Assembly (NCBI GenBank): GCA_002327885.1
Contig: DCUS01000181.1
Span: forward strand, 1 to 5,350
DNA: 5,350 nucleotides
Direction: 5' to 3'
Source of the DNA: Syntrophaceae bacterium UBA2208
GTDB taxonomy: Bacteria; Desulfobacterota; BSN033; UBA1163
A model generated the notes under the pieces. The model had not been told where the DNA came from, did no database searches, and saw only the letters and a list, made by a program, of their open reading frames with translations. Both the position numbers and the translations under genes were made by a program. Below, one piece after another: positions 3,669 through 5,350 of the stretch; position 1 is the first letter of the stretch; every line of letters begins with the position of its first letter.

Positions 3669-5350
3669 ATGAATTCAGTTGTTATTCTCATTATTGGTTT
3701 CGTCGTGTTTTTCATTGGGTACCGCTTTTACGCCAAATACGTCGATACAAAAATCATTAAATCAGATCCCAAAAAGGCCACTCCAGCCAAGATGTTTATG
3801 GATGGAGTGGAGTTCATGCCAACCAGTAAGAACATCCTCTTCGGTTACCAATTCAAATCCATTGCAGGCGCAGCACCAGTGATCGGGCCTATCCTTGCTA
3901 TTCAATGGGGATGGCTCCCAGCGTTGTTATGGATCATAGGTGGAGCATTCTTTATTGGCTGGGTTCAAGACTACTCAAGCGCCATGGTGGCCATGCGAAA
4001 TGAAGGGGCTTCCTTTGGCGGATTAAGTTACAGATTGATTTCCCCGAAGGCCCGGATCATTCTCCTTTCCTTTATTTATTTCTTTCTGCTTCTTGTCGGC
4101 GGCGCCTTTGGAGCTATTGTCGTCAATGCAGCCACAGGGATGAAAAGTGCTCCCATGGCATGGCTCTTTCTTACAATCGGTGGAGTTCTTGCTGGACAGA
4201 TGATCTATCGCTGGAAGAAAGATATTATTCTGACCACAATTGTCACTGTGGTAATAACGTTGTTCGGAATATGGCTTGGGTCAGTTGCCCCCTCTGACAG
4301 TATCCTTGGAGCCGATATTGCCAATAGCAAAGTTGTGTGGGCAATTGCTGCGCTCGTCTTTTGTTACTTTGCAGCAATTTTACCTATCTGGAGGTTTGCA
4401 CTTCCCATCAACTATGTTGCCTCCTACATCGTTTTCCTGGGGCTCCTCTTCGGGATCATCGGAGTATTTGTGCTCCATCCTGATTTTACACTTCCTGCTT
4501 ATACAACTTTTAATATCGGGATTGGGCCTCTCTGGCCAATCATGTTTGTGACCATCGGTTGCGGAGCTATCTCCGGATGGCACAGCATTGTTTCAAGTTC
4601 AGGGACAGCCCGACAATTAGAGTACGAAACAGATGCCCGTCCAGTGGGAGGCGGGGTAATGTTCGTAGAGATGATGCTCGCTGTATTCGCCTTAGTCATT
4701 GCTGGAACGATTTATGCCTCTTCTTCCGAATATTCAGCAGCCATTGCTAAGGGACCTATTGGCGTCTTCGCAGCAGGAGTTTCAAAATTTTTGGGAGCGT
4801 TGGGGCTACCTGCCGCTATAGGGAGCTCCTATGGCACCGTGATGTTAATCATCCTGGCAGTCACAATCCTGCAACTCGTCATTCGGTTTATGAGAGTGGC
4901 AACTTCTGAGTTGTTAGGGGATATCAGCCCAATTTTCAAAAATGCACATATAGGCACCATTGTAGCGGAAATCCTTGTGTTGATCCTGATCTTGACTGGA
5001 TGGTGGCAATACCTCTGGATCCTTTTTGGAGGAGCCAACCAATTGATGGCTTCCATGGCTCTGATGTTGATGACTGCCTGGTTGATGTCTCAGGGGAAAC
5101 CGTATGGATGGACTTTTTACCCGATGATTTTTATGTTTTTCACGACCACGGCTGCTCTCTTAGTTACTGCTTGGAGGCTTTTTATACAAGTTTATTTGGG
5201 AAAGGTTAAGGGAGAAGCATTGGTAGGAAACACCCTGATGATTTTAGTTGCAATCTTCCTGGTCGTTGCGGCAATCATTCTCGCAGTGGAAGGGTTAAAG
5301 GCTTTTGGCCGGTATAAGGCCGTAAGGGCAGAAGGAGCGCCTGCGAAGGC
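3669..5350 (+). CDS. cstA: CstA-family carbon starvation / peptide or pyruvate transporter (3' truncated by window)
   Basis: The frame is open from ATG 3669 to the window edge: 560 codons, no stop, preceded by AAGGAGGT (3655-3662). CstA-family proteins are multi-span inner-membrane transporters. E. coli CstA and BtsT take up peptides and/or pyruvate under carbon limitation. Family hallmarks seen: YRFYAKYVDTKII (18-30), FGYQFKSIAGAAPVIGP (58-74, where E. coli CstA has FGHHFAAIAGAGPLVGP), WVQDYSSAMVAMRNEGASFG (98-117), CGAISGWHSIVSSSGTARQL (298-317), and ILFGGANQLMASMAL (451-465). About a dozen or more hydrophobic spans can be read, the last at about 521-541. Residues from 542 (GLKAFGRYKAVRAEG) look like a cytosolic tail, so the stop is probably close beyond 5350. 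It starts about where E. coli CstA has its second or third span, so it belongs to the shorter class. The substrate is not determined. Confidence 0.93.
   Translation, partial: MNSVVILIIGFVVFFIGYRFYAKYVDTKIIKSDPKKATPAKMFMDGVEFMPTSKNILFGYQFKSIAGAAPVIGPILAIQWGWLPALLWIIGGAFFIGWVQDYSSAMVAMRNEGASFGGLSYRLISPKARIILLSFIYFFLLLVGGAFGAIVVNAATGMKSAPMAWLFLTIGGVLAGQMIYRWKKDIILTTIVTVVITLFGIWLGSVAPSDSILGADIANSKVVWAIAALVFCYFAAILPIWRFALPINYVASYIVFLGLLFGIIGVFVLHPDFTLPAYTTFNIGIGPLWPIMFVTIGCGAISGWHSIVSSSGTARQLEYETDARPVGGGVMFVEMMLAVFALVIAGTIYASSSEYSAAIAKGPIGVFAAGVSKFLGALGLPAAIGSSYGTVMLIILAVTILQLVIRFMRVATSELLGDISPIFKNAHIGTIVAEILVLILILTGWWQYLWILFGGANQLMASMALMLMTAWLMSQGKPYGWTFYPMIFMFFTTTAALLVTAWRLFIQVYLGKVKGEALVGNTLMILVAIFLVVAAIILAVEGLKAFGRYKAVRAEGAPAK

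Noticed and set aside
3215..3715. 166-residue minus-strand ORF
   Set aside because: It spans the REP-like repeat, the whole 58-residue gene, the cstA promoter and the cstA start. It has no plausible ribosome site and a low-complexity composition.
4276..5209. Several 63-91 residue ORFs on both strands inside the right part of the window
   Set aside because: All lie within the continuous 560-codon cstA reading frame and have no ribosome sites or family resemblance.

Overview
The window reads as a stretch of bacterial chromosome at moderate GC, with AT-rich intergenic DNA. It holds short, mostly single genes behind their own sigma70-like promoters, separated by intergenic DNA rich in small inverted repeats. 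The repeat style and a 58-residue Cys protein ending in CQLGCF suggest a deltaproteobacterium-like lineage (Desulfobacterota or a neighbour). That placement is from memory of similar genomes and is not proven. No phage, CRISPR array, rRNA, tRNA or transposase was seen.

Left part (1-1250): the 3' end of an unidentified gene enters from the left and stops at 125. Repeat-containing DNA follows, then a small single-pass membrane protein (414-557) behind a clear promoter, facing a convergent 84-residue hypothetical protein (633-887, minus). Positions 888-1247 hold no gene. They contain a perfect 17-bp palindrome, a hairpin nested in an imperfect inverted repeat, and a good minus-strand promoter far upstream of the 84-residue gene.

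Middle part (1248-3090): a decayed winged-helix regulator (1248-1546) carries one frameshift and two stop codons, and its 3' end overlaps the convergent aldolase gene by 21 bp. The aldolase (1526-2410, minus) is a class I aldolase of the DapA superfamily. It has the Schiff-base Lys and catalytic Tyr but lacks the Arg that marks true dihydrodipicolinate synthase, and it looks closest to 4-hydroxy-2-oxoglutarate aldolase. Divergent from it, across a back-to-back promoter pair, is a 153-residue protein (2627-3088) that matches only the C-terminal regulatory domain of 2-isopropylmalate/citramalate synthase, without the catalytic barrel.

Right part (3090-5350): a REP-like pair of 27-nt inverted repeats precedes the 58-residue Cys protein (3297-3473). 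A near-consensus promoter (TTGACA, 16 bp, TATAAT) and a leader of about 105 nt then lead into a CstA-family carbon-starvation/peptide/pyruvate transporter (3669 to beyond the window end), which is open for 560 codons.

The aldolase (a pyruvate-forming reaction if the assignment holds), the stand-alone regulatory domain of a keto-acid synthase family, and the CstA transporter are all compatible with 2-oxo-acid or amino-acid metabolism. The sequence does not prove that they work together. No complete new multi-gene system is visible. The most notable item is the orphan regulatory domain divergently paired with the aldolase.
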